Below are positions 22,471 to 35,145 of a stretch of DNA of 64,000 nucleotides, piece after piece. The notes under the pieces were generated by a model, which was given only the letters and a program-made list of their open reading frames with translations, did not search any database and was not told where the DNA came from. Source of the stretch: Bursaphelenchus xylophilus (taxonomy: Eukaryota > Nematoda > Chromadorea > Rhabditida > Aphelenchoididae); contig CAJFCV020000006.1 of assembly GCA_904066235.2 (NCBI GenBank), forward strand, positions 8,680,001 to 8,744,000, given 5' to 3'. Every line of letters starts with the position of its first letter. Positions within the stretch are counted from its first letter, which is position 1. The translations under genes were made by a program, and so were the position numbers.

Positions 22471-25400
22471 TCACGGATCTACTTCCATTTCACCTTCTGA
22501 GCTTGACACTTCTACCGGGCTCACTTCATCCGCTGAATCATAATCTTGCGAGGCTTCTGAATCCTCCGAATCCGAGGATTCTTTGAAGTCCTCGTCGTCG
22601 GAGGAGCTGTCCAGATTTCCGGTGGATGGAGCGGCAGTCGCTGCGGTTTTGGCCTTTCTCGTTGGGGCAGGTTTCTTTCTTTTTGGAGTGTGAGTAACCT
22701 GTTTGTTGTCCTCCTCTTCATCGTCCACTTCTATAATATCCAAATCTTCATTATTTTCTTGCGACGTCGATCCCGTTGGTCTCGAAGTTGAAATTCGACG
22801 GCCAATCGACTTCGGGGTTGATGGTTGAGATCCGGGTTTGGCGAAGAAGTCGAAAATCTTTTTCTGGTTTGGTTCCTCTGCTTTGGTCATCGGAGTTTTT
22901 GTTTTCGGGGTGGTCGTCGAATTCACCGAGGACTCAGCATTTGGCGTCGCAAGGTTTCCCTCGTTTTCTTTACTCTTTGGCTTTGGAGTTGAACTGGTAG
23001 TTGGGTTCGTAGCCGTCTCTCCTTCCACAACGTTCTCTTTTTTCGTCTTCTTTCTGCTTTTTGGAGTTTTTCCAACAGGAGTTGTTCCATCATCTTCCTC
23101 CTTGTTTTGGTTTCCCTTGGGCGTCTTTTGCTCACTTCCTTCAGGTAGATCAGTCCGAACCATATCCTCTAACCCCGGTTTGGCCGTTGTTTCTTCTTTT
23201 GGCTTTTTCAGAATCGGCAATTCACAGGTTTGGAGGGCATCAGTAGTCACATTATCGAACTCATCGCCTCGGAAATGGATGAAATGATTGTATCCTTCCA
23301 ACGATGAAACGCAAAGCACTTTTCCGTCAATCGACCATGACAAACTGGTCAGATTATCGTAGGACAGGTCGGTGAGGTAAGCAATGGGCTGTGGATATTG
23401 CGTGTCGAAGATGTAAATGGATTCTGTGCACAGTGCGGCAAATACATACCTAAAATAATGTCAATTACATATCAAAACGAAAGTGAAAGAGCTAAATAAT
23501 CCCCTAACTCCCTCCAAACACACCACAAAAACTATTATCATACCTATAAGGCAGATCAACAAAAGGTTCTTGTTCCTCCTCCGTTCTCAAGGCCAATCTC
23601 TTGTTCATAATGGAGACCATGACTGTTGGACGAGCGGTTCGATACATCTGGTAAGGCAAACATGTGTCAAAATCACATCGACGGAAAACATAAACTCCAT
23701 AGAACGCTTCGTCTTCATTTTCAAGCTGGGCAGCTGAAACAATGCACATTAATCCATCTTACATCTAAAAACAACAAAAATAAAAGTCATAAACGCTTAC
23801 CAGGAGTGATGAGAAGTTCACCACACGGAGTGAATTGAGGGGTTCTCGTGAATGCATAGGTATGTTGATCAAAGAAGAACTTATAACGCATTCCTCTAAT
23901 AATTTGATCATTTTCCAGGATCTGGTCCGGTAACTGGATTGAATGGCAGGTTCTGAGACGATGACCCTTCTGAGCCAAGATAATATCCATTCTTTGATCC
24001 GTGGAGAGCGTTACTATATAATAACCATTGGGATCCCAGCAAACTCCAGTGATTTTTCGTCGGAAATTGGTCAATTTCCAAACATTCTTACCTAAAATTC
24101 AAAAATAAAGATTCTGAACGTAGAAAATCAAGTGCAACATATCAAAACCGAGGGCATTTTCCTAAAAATCAAACCAAAACAATAAAAACTCTTACCATTT
24201 CCGCATTTCAACAACCTCAACGCATTTTCCTCAGAAGCCGTGCACAGGAATTGCGAGTTCGGAGAGAAAACAGCACAATTGACTTCGTCTTCATGTCTGA
24301 TCGGAAGGAAAGCTCGTTTCCAATTTTCTTTGTTCACTGGGATATCAAACAAGGCTTTTTCATCGTTCATCGGAGGCTCTTCAGGTAAAACAAATCCCTC
24401 TTCTCGAGGGAAAATCTTCCAAATTATCACTGTTCCACTCACATCACCAGAAGCTATGAATTCGCCTAAAAAAATTGTATTGTACATGGTAAAAATACAC
24501 ATAAAAATTTGATAACAATCGCAAAAAAAAAATGAAACTGACCATTCGGAGAGTACATCGCAAAGTTTAGTGGATGTGCATGACCTTCCAAGTTGGCAAT
24601 AAAAGTAACATTGACATGCCAGGGATCTTCTTCTTCAGCATCTTTCTTTGGATTCAATGTGATTTCCCAAACACGGACCTCATCTTGCACAGATGCCGTG
24701 CAAATCTTAAAAGCAATCTTAGAGGCCTTGGCCGCGTCAGAATGAAATTGATGGGGAACATGGACTGGTTGGCAGTGGACCGACATTATTTGTTTCCGAT
24801 CATGCCAGAAGATCAAGGGCATCGCATGGTCAATGTTGCTGGGCAGATTACATTGCAATCGAGCTTCGTATTCTAGATACTCCAGCTCTTCCTGTTCTCT
24901 TCTGCGCTCGGCCTCTTCTAGTTCCTCTTGAGTCGGCTGGAATGGAACTTTTTTTAGGTATTCTTTATTAGAAATGAGAAACTCAAGGAACCGCTGAACA
25001 TCCTAAAAAGCAAAACAAAACTTCCAAAACTACAAACCTCACGAGGTTCCTCCTCTTCTTCCTCCTCCTCGAACTCCTCATCATCTTCTGCATCGGCGTC
25101 CTCAGCGTTTTCCGAGCCCTCCTCTACTTCTTCTTCAACATCCATCGCCCCCTCTTCATTTCCTTCGACCTCAGCCTTCTCTTCAGCGCTGATTTCGGCA
25201 AGGTCATCCTCCAAAAAGTCGTCCTCATCCTCGGGATCCGCATCATCAGCCTCTTCATCCTCGCTAGGTTCTGAATCAGACGTTAAAATCTCTTCTTCCA
25301 CTTCATCTACAATAATATCCTTCTTCTCTGTTGGGACCGTATCCGAATCGTTCATTTCCTTCGGAATCTTGACTTCTCTGTCTTCTCGAACTTCCTGATT

Positions 25401-25523
25401 CTCCTTCTCACCATAGTCATTCAGTGCGACAGGAGATTCCGTAGAATTCTGAGGCTTTCCCTTCTTCTTTACCACCAGATCAGTTGATATTTCCGATTTG
25501 TCAATACTACTTAGGTCCATCAT
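22471..25523 (-). CDS. Chromatin assembly factor 1 subunit p60 (CHAF1B) with acidic N-terminal extension
   Basis: Six exons: 25038-25523, 24543-25002, 24196-24465, 23801-24091, 23544-23733, 22471-23449, giving 891 residues against roughly 560 in vertebrates. Residues about 215-650 form the WD40 propeller, with CAF-1 p60 blocks such as WHDRKQIMSVH, ASGDVSGTVIIWK, GVCWDPNGYY and LSWSIDGKVLCVSS. CAF-1 deposits H3-H4 on newly replicated DNA; p60 contacts histones and Asf1. Before the propeller is a highly acidic Asp/Glu block (about 85-160) and a charged helix. The C-terminal tail is Ser/Thr/Lys-rich with QKKIFDFF at about 761-768, a consensus PCNA-interacting (PIP) box, then an acidic patch. First Met could also be residue 2. 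Confidence 0.92.
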
Positions 25524-25804
25524 AGTAAACAGTGAAAATATTAGAAAAAAGACCTAGAAAACCCTTCTGAAAGAATTCGAACAATTTTCTGTAAAAAAGA
25601 CTTTTCGAATTCCCCGATTTCGCTTCATTGTTTTCGCGGTGGGACAAAGGATTAAAAATTTATTTTACAGCCTTCGCGTCGGACAAAAATAATAGAGAAA
25701 TTTGATTACTGATATGCTCGAGATCAAACGTTTTCTGTGTATAAACTCATTCAGCACCATTTTTGAGATTCATTGGAGGAGAGCGGATCAAGTTGATGGA
25801 GGTT

Positions 25805-27252
25805 TTAATCTCGTTTGGCATCCATTGCTGACGGCTTCTTTTTCCTGAAAAATAATGGCATCAGAGAGAATTGAGACTCTCAACGTCTGGATTCAAGTTT
25901 TTGCTTACTTATTTGCAATGTTTTTACCGAAAATTATCTTATTTAGTATTGCAATCGGCTATAATAATATAAAGGGTTAATTAAAGGTATTACCCTGGGT
26001 TAAATGCGACTAATACGAATTTTAAACTTCTGTTATGCTATGAGGTTTATCCTACCTTCCCATTCTTCCAATTGCTTTGATCATTTCGATCGGGAAGGGG
26101 AAGATTATTGTTTTATTCTTCTCTGAACTTATCGAGTTCAAAGTCTGTAGATACCGCAGCTGTACTGCGGTTGGAGACTCGGCTAGAACCAATGCGGCAT
26201 CGCTCAAGGCTTGGGATGCATTCCTCTCTCCAGTGGCTGCAATGACCTGAAAATAATTGAGATTTTAATCATCTAAGTCATGTATAATATATTGATGTAT
26301 GTGAATGACTGTATAGCTGTATACTTGTCAAAAAATAGCGATAGATTGATAGAACATGTCTTCAAAATTCAGTACCTTAGCCCTAGCGTCTCTTGAGGCT
26401 TCGGCTTCAGCCGCCATAGCTCGCTGAAGTTGGACTGGAAGCCTAACATCTTTCATTTCAACCCTTTCCACTTTGATCCCCCAGGGTAATGTGGCCTCAT
26501 CCAAAGTGCTCTGCATCTGGAGACTGATCATTTCTCTATCGCTGAGCATTTCAGCCAACGTTTTTGTGCCCAGAACGTTTCGCAAAGTAGTTTGTGCCAA
26601 AAGTTTTGTGGATTGGGAGGAATCCTCAATGTTTGTGACGGAAATTGTGGCGTCGGAGACACGGAAATAGACGACGACGTCTACCGCTACTGTCACGGAG
26701 TCTTTGCTGAGAATCTGAAGAAAAAAGTGAAGATAAATTTGTGGGGGTTTGGCAAAGTAACCAATTTTTTGGTCGGGGATAATCGATTGAAAAAGATATT
26801 TCTTCCTTACCTCCTGCGGTGGCACACCGAAAGATAACACTCTGAGATCAACTTTGCGATATGTATCGATGCATGGACAAATGAAAAAGATTCCAGGGCC
26901 TTTGGCGCCTCCGGGGACTAGTCGTCCAAGTCTGAAGATAACTGCTCGCTCGTATTCTTGGACAACCTGAAAGTTAGTCGTCATACATTACAAAGAAGTG
27001 CACAGCATATTTAAAAAAAATAAAATAAGCTTACCTTTATACAAAAACAAGCGGAAATGGGAAGAGTAACTATGCATAACAGGTAGGAGACTGCAGTTAA
27101 AATATGGCCAATCACTCCGACATCTCCTGTCATGCTCTCTGAAATCCATTAGTTATACATTTTTAACAAAATGTTTTCATTTTTTTAGTTCCTACTACAA
27201 TATAAAAAAGCTCAAAATTACCTCGATAATGCAACCCCGGCTTGTTTGACAT
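25805..27252 (-). CDS. Stomatin/UNC-1-like SPFH membrane protein
   Basis: Six exons: 27222-27252, 27035-27138, 26811-26966, 26376-26714, 26056-26246, 25805-25844, giving 286 residues, normal for stomatins. After a short cytosolic N terminus comes one hydrophobic hairpin (about 17-43) ending CFCIK, then VVQEYERAVIFRLGRL, the signature of the family, and the SPFH domain to about residue 225, followed by an oligomerising helix with ERNASQALSDAA. A basic tail (KKKPSAMDAKRD) ends the protein. Members cluster at cholesterol-rich membrane and tune ion channels and gap junctions. The ATG at 27252 gives an N terminus starting MSNK, as in several nematode stomatins. Confidence 0.92.
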
Positions 27253-30200
27253 TTTTGGACTTGGGATTGTAATACTTTTAACAGCCAGGAGAAACTCGGG
27301 CTGTATCCCGCCGACTTACCATGGGCGAAGAATTTGTTTCGGTCTTGGGTGCTCTTATAGAGGAACGTTGGAAGCTGGGCCGACGACTGCACATGGGCAG
27401 CCTGATGGTGTCCCACTGAGGTAACCATTGCTACAAAGTGGACTCTTTATTTCGGTTAACGGCAATGACTATATATTCACATGTAAACAGCGTTAAATCA
27501 CGGGGTAAAGCGAGTCAAGTAGACCATTTTGAAAATATGGTAAATGTAGTGAATAGACTGTTGGCTGATAAAAGGTTTGTTTAGAAACCTACTGAGACCA
27601 TTCTTAGTGCTCAGAAGGTTTCCGGTCTGTCAATCAGTAGAAAAAGTTTGAACCAAAAACGTCAAAGTGTAGCAATTTACCGTTTTCATTAGAAACCTAT
27701 GAAAGTAAGCAATATCACAGCCCAGCCCTCCTCGATAATTCTCTAATCAGACCGCGGAAATTGCGTGAAACGTGCCTGCGCCTTGGCCAAGCCCATTCTC
27801 GTGTCATTTTTCGCTGCGAAAGTGGCGTCGAATTTCCGCCTGAGGACGGCCCGCGTCAACGGGTAATTCCGTTTATTTTATTTGCCGTTTAGACTGGATT
27901 TACAACGAATCCTATAGTGAGAAACTTTCAGCTCTCAGTCCCGTTGCTTCTCAGAGTGTCCGCATTATTAAAGCAACACTCTTAAAAGTCCCATAAATAC
28001 TTGAAATAACTCTAAAGACGGATAAATTGCGAATGAGGGCCGAAAAGCTGTAAAACGCGGGTTTATCCGAGGATAATCCGGTTGTTTCTTAACCTCCGGA
28101 GGGTATGTTCCAAAAGGGTTAAAAATGGGGACGAAGGGGAGTCATTTCTCAATATTCCTTGATGGGAAAAAATGGGATATAATAAAAAATAGGTGGATAA
28201 AAAGCCTTGGGAAAGTCATAACCAAGATGGACTTAAATTGCAATGCATTGTAGGCCGCTTGCGCATTAACAGTTTTAAGTGTGAAGCCTGTCGATTTTCG
28301 ACCTTAATTTAGCTCTGACAAGTTATTTTTTCCCCGATTTTGCCTCTGTTTCAGAAGAGGTGAAAATTTTCTTGCGAAGTGCAGCAAAGGGAAGAAGGGC
28401 GTGATTCCTTGCTTTTGGAGTCCTTATGAGACGAAAAATCTGCTCGATTACTCCTTCATAGCTGGGAAACCCATTAATATCGAAATTGGTCAAAACGGAA
28501 ATTCAAAATTAAAGCGTTGAATGAAAAACCGTCCGTGGCTGGCATGTAAACATCCAGCGTAATGACAAAAACTAAATGTGCTCGAATATTCATGTTGAAA
28601 AAGAGCGACTACGGCCGGCTGATTGCACATTTAATAATTCATGGCGAATAATTTCATAGGCTTATTGTTAGGGAAGCGACTCAGCCGAGGTTTCAAGCCG
28701 AATAAATGACCTTATTTGCCTGAGGGACTGAGTGCAAAACCATCCGCACTGGCTGAAACATAAACAATTTTTTTTTAAAATTTTTATTAAAAGAAGATAA
28801 TACCAAGAAAGCGCCACAATTTTGAAAAAAGACGCTTCAGTCTGCATGAACCCGTTCCCGTTTTGAAGTGCCGGACGAGCACCTTGGCCCTCCAAAAATT
28901 CGTATTTTTGGGAATATGGCTATGGGCAAACATCGGGCCGTCGTCAGGAAGTGTTTTTCAATAAAATGACTTCTATACGCGAGCGGGGGCTTTTCGCATT
29001 TTGCGACGGAAATTTGGACAATCTTTTTTTTTATGTGACGGACCACTTTACAAGTTGAGAAAGAAAGGAAAGGTGGGCTGGCGAAGGAAAAAGTGGCATT
29101 TTTGATAAGTTCGAGACTGCATTGGAGATGAAGTAGGACAAAATTTTGAAAAATGCCTAAGGGAAAATTGAGTTTTCTGTTAAAGCATTGCATTCGTAAA
29201 ATCCTATTTTTTCTGAATTGTCATTTTTAGGCTTCACGCAACCCCATTCATCCCTCAACACCTATAAATTTGCAGGAAACGGGAAAAATTGAAACTTCAA
29301 AACAAAATTCAGCAACGGAATCCTTCTCCCCTCCCATTTAACAGATAATTTACGCGAATTTAGGCGGTCTTTCAGCCGTTTTTAACGCGAATGTTTTTTC
29401 CATTCCAAAAGAGAAGACAAAAGATGCACAAATGAGTAGTCTTTGTCCTCAATGCGGCCTCCAGGGACTAGATTTGACAGCTAGGATTTAGGGGGGAAGC
29501 CTCGTTAGCTGAGGGGATCTCAGGACTTCGGCTTGACCGCATTCGGGCCTCTTAGCGGTGGCAAGGTTGGATATGATGAATTTTTTTGGGACAAATAATT
29601 TTTTGTATAAAATATACATAAGCAAATGGGCGCAGAGGATTGTTATGACTTCCAGGGCAAGTAACCCGAATTTTTGGTCGTTTTTTTAAAATAATGTGTA
29701 TCTTCAAAACAAAAGCCATCTATCTGTATTTAGAGCCTCCAAAAGGCAACCGAATCCATTTTGCAAGGGCTTTAGGAAATTTGAACTTCCGTTTTTGCAA
29801 AATTTATTTTCAAAATTGGAAGATTACATAAGTCGTAGGCAGAAACAACACGAGGATTTGTTGACTTGCATTAAAAAATCCTGTTTGTCTCTGGTTTTCC
29901 GAGATTCGCAATTGCCCTTGGTATATCACTGCCGTAGAATTTAAAGAGAAATTAAACCGCGGACGCTACATTGCTTTCCTATGAGATGACTTGTGGGTCA
30001 AGCATCACCAAGCTTCAGGCTCAAAAAATATATAAGAAGAAGTCGAAAGGATATATCGGAAGTGCTTTGGGCATATACATTTCACACTCCTCGCGAAAGA
30101 AACCGAAAATAAATAAATTGAAAAAGTTTGCTGCAAGTCCAGGAGGCCTGAAGTGAGTGCCGCTTCTGAACGGGTTTCAAGTGTCTTCGCCAAGGCCGGA

Positions 30201-32855
30201 GGGGAAATAAAAGGGCGAAAAAAAGGAGTTTCCGCGGCTTCCAATAAATCATGGGAAGACGGGGATGGCCATTCATTAATGCGTAAACGGGGGTCTTTGC
30301 GATGAGTTATTCGTACTGGATATACTGCAACTCCAGGACATTTGAATGGGGTTTATTGGGTCTATTGAACAGGGGGAAGGAGAAGATAAAGGCCGGAGAG
30401 AATGAGTGTGTGAGAAGATATGAGACTTGGGATCTATTGGCGACTTAAGGCTTGCAGAATTATAATTTGAAAATACGAAGGACGATAAAAACAATCTTGC
30501 TGAAGCCTCGAGGAGAAACTTGCAGATTTTGACGAGAATTTGCACGATGTTTATATTTATAGTAGGCCAGTCATCATTTCTTATTTTTTTCGGTTACGAT
30601 TTGCCGGCGCAGCCAATAAATTCGGCAATATCGACAGGTCACGGAAATGAGAAAAACGGTAAAACAAGAACAGCATTTCTCGAGGAGGTCTTATAATGTA
30701 CGATAGACCCGAACCTCTACACCCTCAAATAGAAACTTTGCAATAAATCAGTGGCAAAAAGAGGATTCAACCCGCGGCTTTTGCCAATATGGACCTAAAA
30801 AATCTCAGAAGAAACGTTTCTTTAGGGAGGAACGTCATTGTCAGAAGGGAAGAAGCCGCCGAAATCCTGTTAGCCCTTTCTTTTTGTGCCAAAAATCTTC
30901 ATTTTTCAGTTTCTTTCCGAAAAGGTTGGGAGGGCTTCGAACGAGAGCGCATAAAGCTGTATACCAATGGTAAAGAAATGAGCTAAAAATATAAACAAAT
31001 ATCAGGATGACAGTGGTAAAAACCATGTCAAATCAAAGAAAGTTCATTATCAAGAATTGAGGAACTTGTTTTACAAGAATCGAACAAAGGATTCAGAAGG
31101 AAAGCCGTGGAAACATCGATAATTTTTTTCTTGGACCAAACATTAGAAACTTCACGACTTGACCAATTTTTGGTTGTTAGCCCTCGCAAGAAGTTCCTTT
31201 CTCTACGAAAAATGGATTAAGGTTCTATTCAACGAAATTTCCCTCGCTAAGTGCCAAGAAGAGCTCCTTCGGCTAGCTAATTGTGCGACTTTATCATTGC
31301 CTACTTCTATAAGTGCGCTTTGCACAAAGTTTGAAGGCGTATGTTGAGCCATTTTTGAACAGTCAACCGCACTTTCTGTTTGTGACATTTGGAAAGATTT
31401 ATAACTTCCTTCAACGAAGTTTCCCACTCTCATCGAAATAACACTGATCCTGTTCCTTACATTTGTAAAAACCTTGCTATTTCTGAAAGTTGTGGATTTA
31501 GAAACACAAAGTCACTAAGAGCATCCCAGGCTAGTCTAACCCCAAAAAACTTCGAATCCACTTAGGCACCCTTCAGCAAATCCCACCCGAAATAATGTTA
31601 TTTTGGGTGGTTACTAATCCCGAATGCACTTCGTCTCCATTCTTTCTCTTGTTGCTCCATCGCCTCGAAATCCCCGGGGCCTACTCGATAAAAGATTGCG
31701 GATAGTGACAAGAAAAGTTTGGACTTACCAAAGAAATGGGCGGAATATGACAAATAAATTTGGATCAAACACAACGACAGGCAGGATGGACACGAGACAG
31801 GGAATGGATGGATGACATGTGGAGTAAATAGTGGGGGTAAATATGGTAATGGAATTCGATTATACGGAAGAAAAAGAGGCAAGATGACATAACTTTGAAT
31901 ACTGAGGACTCCATTAGATTTTGTCGAAGCTTTTAAATTAAAAATCAGATTTCCTGAAAAACAAGCTTTTTTCTACCGCCCTTTGCACAAACCACAAAAA
32001 TCTTAAGGTCAAAATAAGCCAAGCAGCAAGCACCTTTAACTTTTTTTTAGTACTGAAAAGCGCTGCTCTAGCGTGACGAGAATTGGCTTTTATTGCCATC
32101 AGTTCGCTTGCACTTTATAATATTCGTCACAGCAATGAAGTACAAGCCGTAAGAACTTGAAGAAGTAAACAAGAAGTTTCCATGGTGTCTGAAACAATAA
32201 ACCTTTCCTTATCCCGCCACTCTTAGACTTCGAACTATCTATAGGCAAAATTTAAAATTAAAATGGACTTAATTCTCCTTCACAGCTAATTATAAATAAC
32301 CCATTTTACGAATTCAACGCAAAAACAAATGCTGTCCGTCCGGAAAACACAAGAATATGACGACGTCCAAGCATAATCTAATTTGCACCCGCTGCCCGTA
32401 AACAAACTCCCACCAGATAGCGCCATCTTACCCTCGCGCGGCGCTCAGCTTGACATTTATAAGCAATTAAAATTTTAAAATGGGAGAAGCCGGAAGCGGC
32501 CGGCGAGAAAAATTGCCCGCACAATTTAGTCCCCAAGAAAGTTTTTTGAAAGTGAGAAAAATTGAATGGGTCAGCTGTTGTTTCGAGGCCGGCTTGGAAC
32601 TCCCGCAAAACATGGGGATTACAAGGCAAGTGGTGAGAGATTCCCGGAAATTTTTCATAATCACTTTACTTTACTTTTGGGGGAAAAACAAGGTTGTCAG
32701 GACTACATGAGCTGGCCAAAATCGTACATATGTAATTTGCGGTGGAGGTAAAAAAAGTGAAGCCAACATTTTTTAGTACTTATAATCACAAAATTTTTGA
32801 AAAACAAAAAAAATTTAATTGAGTGTTAGTATAAACAAACAGACGCCTTCGAGGA
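27253..32855. other. Long intergenic region, no gene supported
   Basis: About 5.6 kb without a credible exon on either strand. Frames such as 28668-28895, 29696-29944 and 32378-32710 lack motifs and overlap antisense frames. Composition is less AT-rich than the introns. It could hold promoter elements for the divergent stomatin and CCCH genes or unrecognised non-coding RNA; I see no tRNA or rRNA. Confidence 0.5.
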
Positions 32856-32863
32856 AACCGCGC

Positions 32864-33325
32864 TAAGCATGGCTGCAAACCGGGCCAGCCCGGCCCGGCC
32901 CGGCCCGGCCCGGCCCGCAGGCCCGGGCTTAAATCTCCAAGCCCGGCCCGGGCCCGGGCTTAGGAAATTTGGAAAGCCCGGCCCGGTTCGGCCCGGAAAA
33001 TTTTATACTAGGTTGGAAAGAAAGAAAGCGGGAAATGAAAAGAAAATTATGGCAAATTTTCGCAAGATGTAAAGAAAAATTTAGCAAAACCTAGGTACAT
33101 ACGGTCACTTTACGTTCGCTATCAGCATTGTGTTCGAAAAAATGAAAAATCCTGTCGTAAAAGCTTATTTTTTCATTTTTTCCGGGCAAAACTCAAATTT
33201 CAAAAAAACCGGGCCGGCCCGGGCCGGGCCGGGCCTGAAAATCGAAGCCCGGAGTCGGGCCGAGAAATTAGTCGGCCCGGCCCGGGCCGGAAAATTTTGC
33301 AAAGCCCGGCCCGGAGCCATGCCTA
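32864..33325. mobile_element. hAT-like MITE with GGCCCG iterons, copy 1
   Basis: Ends are TAAGCATGGCT and AGCCATGCCTA, an inverted pair fitting the hAT end consensus YARNG. Both are flanked by the identical 8-bp AACCGCGC (32856-32863 and 33326-33333), the hAT target-duplication size. Just inside each end are runs of GGCCC/GGGCC. No transposase. Copy 2 lies at 52792-53568. Confidence 0.85.
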
Positions 33326-33498
33326 AACCGCGCAACACTCCTTGCGCAATAATTTTTATAGCAAATTTCTGTCATGCGGCAGAAAAAGCTGCGAACTCGC
33401 GAGAAAATGTGGGGAAATCAACAATCGCAGAAAAAGAAAAAATATATATAAGTTGGTAAGCTGGGTTCTATTCATATCAAAATTTACTTTATCGAGTG

Positions 33499-34280
33499 AT
33501 GTCTACTGCCATGGTTGCTCCTTTTTGTCCAGCTTACTCGTGTCCATCTCAAGACTTCTACTATGAGTCCCCGACGTTATATCCTCAACCAACTTTTTAC
33601 CGTCCATCTGTCTGCCCGTTGCCTGCAAGGCCTCGCTTTATGCTGCCAACCCCTCCTCAAAGCCCCCCTCAACTTTCATCGAGACCTCCACTGGCAATTT
33701 CAACGACCTCTTGGCCGACTCAAGGTTTCTCCGCTCAAGTCCCAACACATCGACGTCTCCCAATTTTTGTGGAGATCCACAAAAAAGGGCTATGGGAAAA
33801 GGCTGCAGCCGAGAGAAGAGAACAAGAAGAACAGAGGTTAGAAGTGGCGTCAACGATCTCAATAGCGTCCTCAACGATGGCAAGGTCCGAATATGCGGTG
33901 CCTTTTCCCTCCGGCTCATCAACGATTTCATCGAGATCCAGTGGCCCGTCTCAAAGTTCGTCAAGGTCTCAGAGTCCTAAAGATATCCCTAAGAACTTCA
34001 AGATGACGCTGTGTCGTCATTTCTTGAACAAAGGAGTCTGCCCCAAGGGTAAAAAGTGCAATTTCGCCCATGGTCAACATGAGTTGAGGGCTAGAGAGGT
34101 GAGTATATTTTTGAACATGGTGTTCTTGATATAATATCTATTTAATACTTTATATTTAAAACGACTTTATTATTTTTGTTTATTTTTTAGGATCAACCAG
34201 AGAGATACAGAACAGAGCCCTGCTGGAACTTTGCCATCGGAAGGTGCGAACATGGGGACAATTGCATTTTCTTGCACTGA
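33499..34280 (+). CDS. Tandem CCCH zinc-finger RNA-binding protein
   Basis: Two exons, 33499-34098 and 34191-34280, give 229 residues. The first 150 residues are Pro/Ser/Thr-rich with a short charged helix. Finger 1 is C-x8-C-x5-C-x3-H (CRHFLNKGVCPKGKKCNFAH, about 173-192). Finger 2 is C-x7-C-x5-C-x3-H (CWNFAIGRCEHGDNCIFLH) preceded by YRTEP, and the stop codon directly follows its last His. This layout is that of TIS11-like proteins, a group expanded in nematodes (POS-1, MEX, OMA classes) that bind 3'UTRs of maternal mRNAs. Which subgroup cannot be told here. AATAAA-type signals follow at about 34317. Confidence 0.9.
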
Positions 34281-35070
34281 GATCTATTCGGTATAATATG
34301 ATAATATCTTTCTGTGAATAATAAACATAAAATTTTATATGAAAGATTCGACAGTGATGTTCCTAATCTGAATTAGGTCGTGTTAAAAAATTTGAAAAAT
34401 TGCAGCTCTAGAATTTAATCCATTTTGAGGTGTAATCATGTTCTGTCCATTAAGGGGTAATTTTTATCAAAGACACATCCCAGGCTATACAGTTTTTTTT
34501 GATTCCAGGCCGTTAATATTAGGCTGATTCAAAAGTTTTCCTCCATTTTTTGTGACATTTCAAAACAAAATTTCTAGAGCCTGATTGAGTGTACGTTAAA
34601 ACTGAAAGCATAGATGTATGAGGCAGACCTTTAAAAAACTTTTGACTGGTAGTATTTTATTTTCTACAACCTTCCGTTTGGGATATTTCAAAAAACTAAA
34701 ACATTCTTTGCTTGTGTCATAGTGAATATCCCGGGCAATTTTCGAGCCCACTAAAAAGTCTCGAGTTTTGGGTTACTCGTACTTGGGATGGCTGTAGTTT
34801 CTTTTGAATTTATTGCTTTACTTACATTTACTCTGAAGTTTTTTGTAGCATCCCTTTGTAGCGTCTCTTAAGATGAAGGCTAGCGTTTGAATGAGCAATA
34901 TGCGGTCAGTTCAAAATTAAAAAAAGTCTGAGAGCGTCACCTTGAAGACATCTCCTGTTGGATCTTTGCAGCACCTCGAAGACACAAGAAACACACTGTA
35001 CCATTTGATCTGATCACGGGCCTATCCCTTCTCGCCTACTCGATGATGTAATAACATTTTAATTGCTGGT
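34281..35070. other. Intergenic with a mariner-like end
   Basis: No gene. At about 34520 a sequence starting TTAGGCTGATTCAAAAG matches the start of the mariner-type end at 38282, but no second end is found, so this is probably a fragment. Confidence 0.45.
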
Positions 35071-35106
35071 TTATCATTTCCATGAGCTGATAAAGCTATT
35101 ATAAAA
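35071..35106 (+). promoter_or_regulatory. GATA sites and TATA box of the first protease gene
   Basis: TTATCA at 35071-35076 and TGATAA at 35088-35093 precede TATTATAAAA at 35097-35106, about 25-30 bases before the first ATG. TGATAA is the core bound by intestinal GATA factors such as ELT-2 in nematodes (established); intestinal expression of this gene is inference. Confidence 0.6.
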
Positions 35107-35145
35107 CTAGCGAAATTTTGATTTTTTATTATGTATAAAAATACG

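Noticed and set aside
22838..23287. 149-codon open frame opposite the CHAF1B tail
   Set aside because: Antisense shadow of the Ser/Lys-rich coding exon, no motif and no splice context.
27318..27428. Possible upstream exon of the stomatin starting MVTSVGHH
   Set aside because: It ends at a good donor but in a phase that does not fit the MSNK exon with any acceptor seen; the stomatin start at 27252 stands alone.
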